From positions 62,001 through 126,000 of the forward strand of contig JBHYDC010000005.1 of NCBI GenBank assembly GCA_051861205.1: a stretch of 64,000 bases of DNA, in the 5' to 3' direction. The stretch is from JBHYDC01 sp051861205 (GTDB taxonomy: Bacteria > Pseudomonadota > Alphaproteobacteria > Rhizobiales > Pleomorphomonadaceae). This document shows, piece by piece, positions 62,990 to 64,000 of the stretch; position 1 is the first letter of the stretch; each line of letters opens with the position of its first letter. The notes beneath the pieces were generated by a model. The model was given only the letters and a program-made list of their open reading frames with translations, had not been told where the DNA came from and ran no database searches. The position numbers and the translations under genes were made by a program.

Positions 62990-63315
62990 CCGGGCCAGAG
63001 AACGAAGCGCAGCCGTCTCGCAGACGAAAAGATGACCGGCATTCTGAAAGAGTGCGAAGCGGGCGTACCCGTCTGGGAACTTCTTCACAAGCACGGTGTC
63101 GCTCTTGGCGGATGCCGTTCTCGACAATCCTGCTCTAAAAGATTTTTGGGGAAAGAAGTGGAGACACCCACAGCCCGGCGGAAAGCTGTCGCGCATCTCA
63201 TGAGCCACCATCAGATGAGCGAACGGCGGCGTGTAAAGTCATCGGCCGTTGCCGCATGACGATCCGTTATGAAACCAGACGTAGCGACGATCATAATCTT
63301 CGCGACGCGCGGCCA
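62990..63315 (+). mobile_element. IS3-family insertion sequence remnant (orfA/orfB fragments)
   Basis: The rightward frame reads RSRLADEKMTGILKECEAGV with PVWELLHKHGV, the N-terminal HTH of IS3-family OrfA. It continues, after decay, with TPTARRKAVAHLMSHHQMSE, the OrfB start, and in a second frame CKVIGRCRMTIRYETRRSDD with HNLRD, the continuation of OrfB. So the element has lost the recognition helix, has at least one frameshift and stops before the DDE domain. It abuts the scoA pseudogene. No terminal repeats could be fixed. Confidence 0.7.
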
Positions 63316-63336
63316 TTTGATTGCGATCCCAAGCCA

Positions 63337-64000
63337 TCACACAGCCTCCCTCTTGCGAACGGTGCGCTGTTCGACGCGCTTCTGGTGGGCGGCCTGCACG
63401 ATACGGTGAACATAGATTCCCGGCAGATGGATCGTATCGGGATCAAGGGATCCGAGTGGCACGATCTCTTCGACCTCGGCAACACAGACCCGGCCACAGG
63501 TGGCGGCGGGCGGATTAAAGTTACGCGCGGTCTTGCGGAAAACGAGGTTGCCCGACGGGTCGGCCCTCCATGCCTTCACAATGGAAAGATCGGCCACGAT
63601 TCCGCGTTCCAGAATGTAGGTATTCCCATCGAAATCCTTGTGCTCCTTGCCCTCGGCGATCACCGTCCCGACGCCGGTGCGGGTGTAGAAGCCGGGGATG
63701 CCCGCGCCGCCTGCGCGCATGCGCTCGGCTAGGGTCCCTTGGGGGATAAACTCCAGTTCAAGTTCGCCCGAAAGTTATTGGCGCATGAACTCCGCGTTCT
63801 CGCCCACATAGGACGAGATCATTTTCTTTACTTGCTGCGATTCCAGCAGTATTCCCAGGCCAAAATAATCAACGCCTGCATTGTTGGAGGCGATGGTCAG
63901 GTTCCTTGTGCCCGCCGCATGAATCGCTGCAATCAGCAATTCCGGTATTCCGCAAACGCCGAAACCGCCAGAAGCGATGGTCATTCCGTCGGCCAGCAGA
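63337..64000 (-). pseudogene. scoA: 3-oxoacid CoA-transferase subunit A, interrupted by a stop (cut by window edge)
   Basis: Read leftward from the edge: LLADGMTIASGGFGVCGIPE, LTIASNNAGVDYFGLGILLE, KKMISSYVGENAEFMRQ, then TAA (63775-63777) and, in the same frame, LSGELELEFIPQGTLAERMR, AGGAGIPGFYTRTGVGTVIA and VAEVEEIVPLGSLDPDTIHL, ending VRKREAV. Homologues read RQY-LSGELELEF, so a tyrosine codon became a stop. Everything else is typical ScoA of succinyl-CoA:3-oxoacid CoA-transferase. The catalytic subunit B gene, expected to follow, is absent; an IS3 remnant is there. Confidence 0.82.

Overview
The window is high-GC DNA with tightly packed genes, ATGA/GTGA overlaps and alphaproteobacterial gene sets: the PQQ-alcohol-dehydrogenase-associated ABC cluster, a De Ley-Doudoroff galactonate operon and a TTG-N5-CAA / sigma-54 hydrogenase promoter. 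I infer an alphaproteobacterium, probably of the Hyphomicrobiales and possibly a methylotroph. I cannot name a species. From about 43.8 kb to the right edge the composition shifts (more AT-rich intergenic DNA, long gaps, broken genes), so the right third looks like a younger accessory segment.

0-11.8 kb: a class IV aminotransferase and a Nudix hydrolase; a divergent cluster (permease, ATPase and small Cys protein leftward; binding protein, YVTN propeller and secreted protein rightward) matching the set that accompanies PQQ-dependent alcohol oxidation; glmU and glmS separated by a leader with mutually exclusive helices; a doubly broken short-chain dehydrogenase beside its intact TetR regulator, with two operator-like dyads between them.

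11.8-19.2 kb: a leftward operon dgoK - dgoA - SMP-30 lactonase - IlvD/Edd dehydratase for galactonate-type sugar acids, a CPA1-type cation/proton antiporter, a lytic transglycosylase, a frameshifted small membrane protein and a small secreted protein.

19.3-40.8 kb is one functional block for hydrogen metabolism. It holds a NikR-like repressor that has lost the canonical nickel ligands but carries a His-rich tail, a five-gene Nik-type ABC importer, a HoxA/HupR-type sigma-54 activator with a degenerate receiver, a textbook -24/-12 promoter, the two subunits of a group 1h (high-affinity type) NiFe hydrogenase, an endopeptidase, and a set of poorly characterised partners (Cys-rich protein, TPR protein, two tiny membrane proteins, a NifU-Rieske fusion and an NHL-repeat protein). 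A complete hypFCDEAB set follows and ends in a strong terminator. Import of Ni, insertion of Ni/Fe, and electron transfer from H2 can all be accounted for locally.

40.8-43.8 kb: a chemoreceptor without a sensor domain, a coiled-coil protein and an aldose-1-epimerase-like protein.

43.8-64 kb: an Lrp/AsnC regulator, a decayed glutamine amidotransferase, a GMC oxidoreductase, a lysine-6-dehydrogenase-like enzyme, a D-2-hydroxyglutarate-dehydrogenase-like FAD/Fe-S protein, an aminotransferase, HglS (2-oxoadipate to D-2-hydroxyglutarate), a LysR regulator, an MFS remnant, a TetR regulator, and a PotABCD-type importer in an operon with an aldehyde dehydrogenase. Together these can be assembled into a route from L-lysine to 2-oxoglutarate. 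The right edge holds an IS3-family remnant next to a scoA (3-oxoacid CoA-transferase A) gene carrying an in-frame stop. No tRNA, rRNA or CRISPR array was seen.
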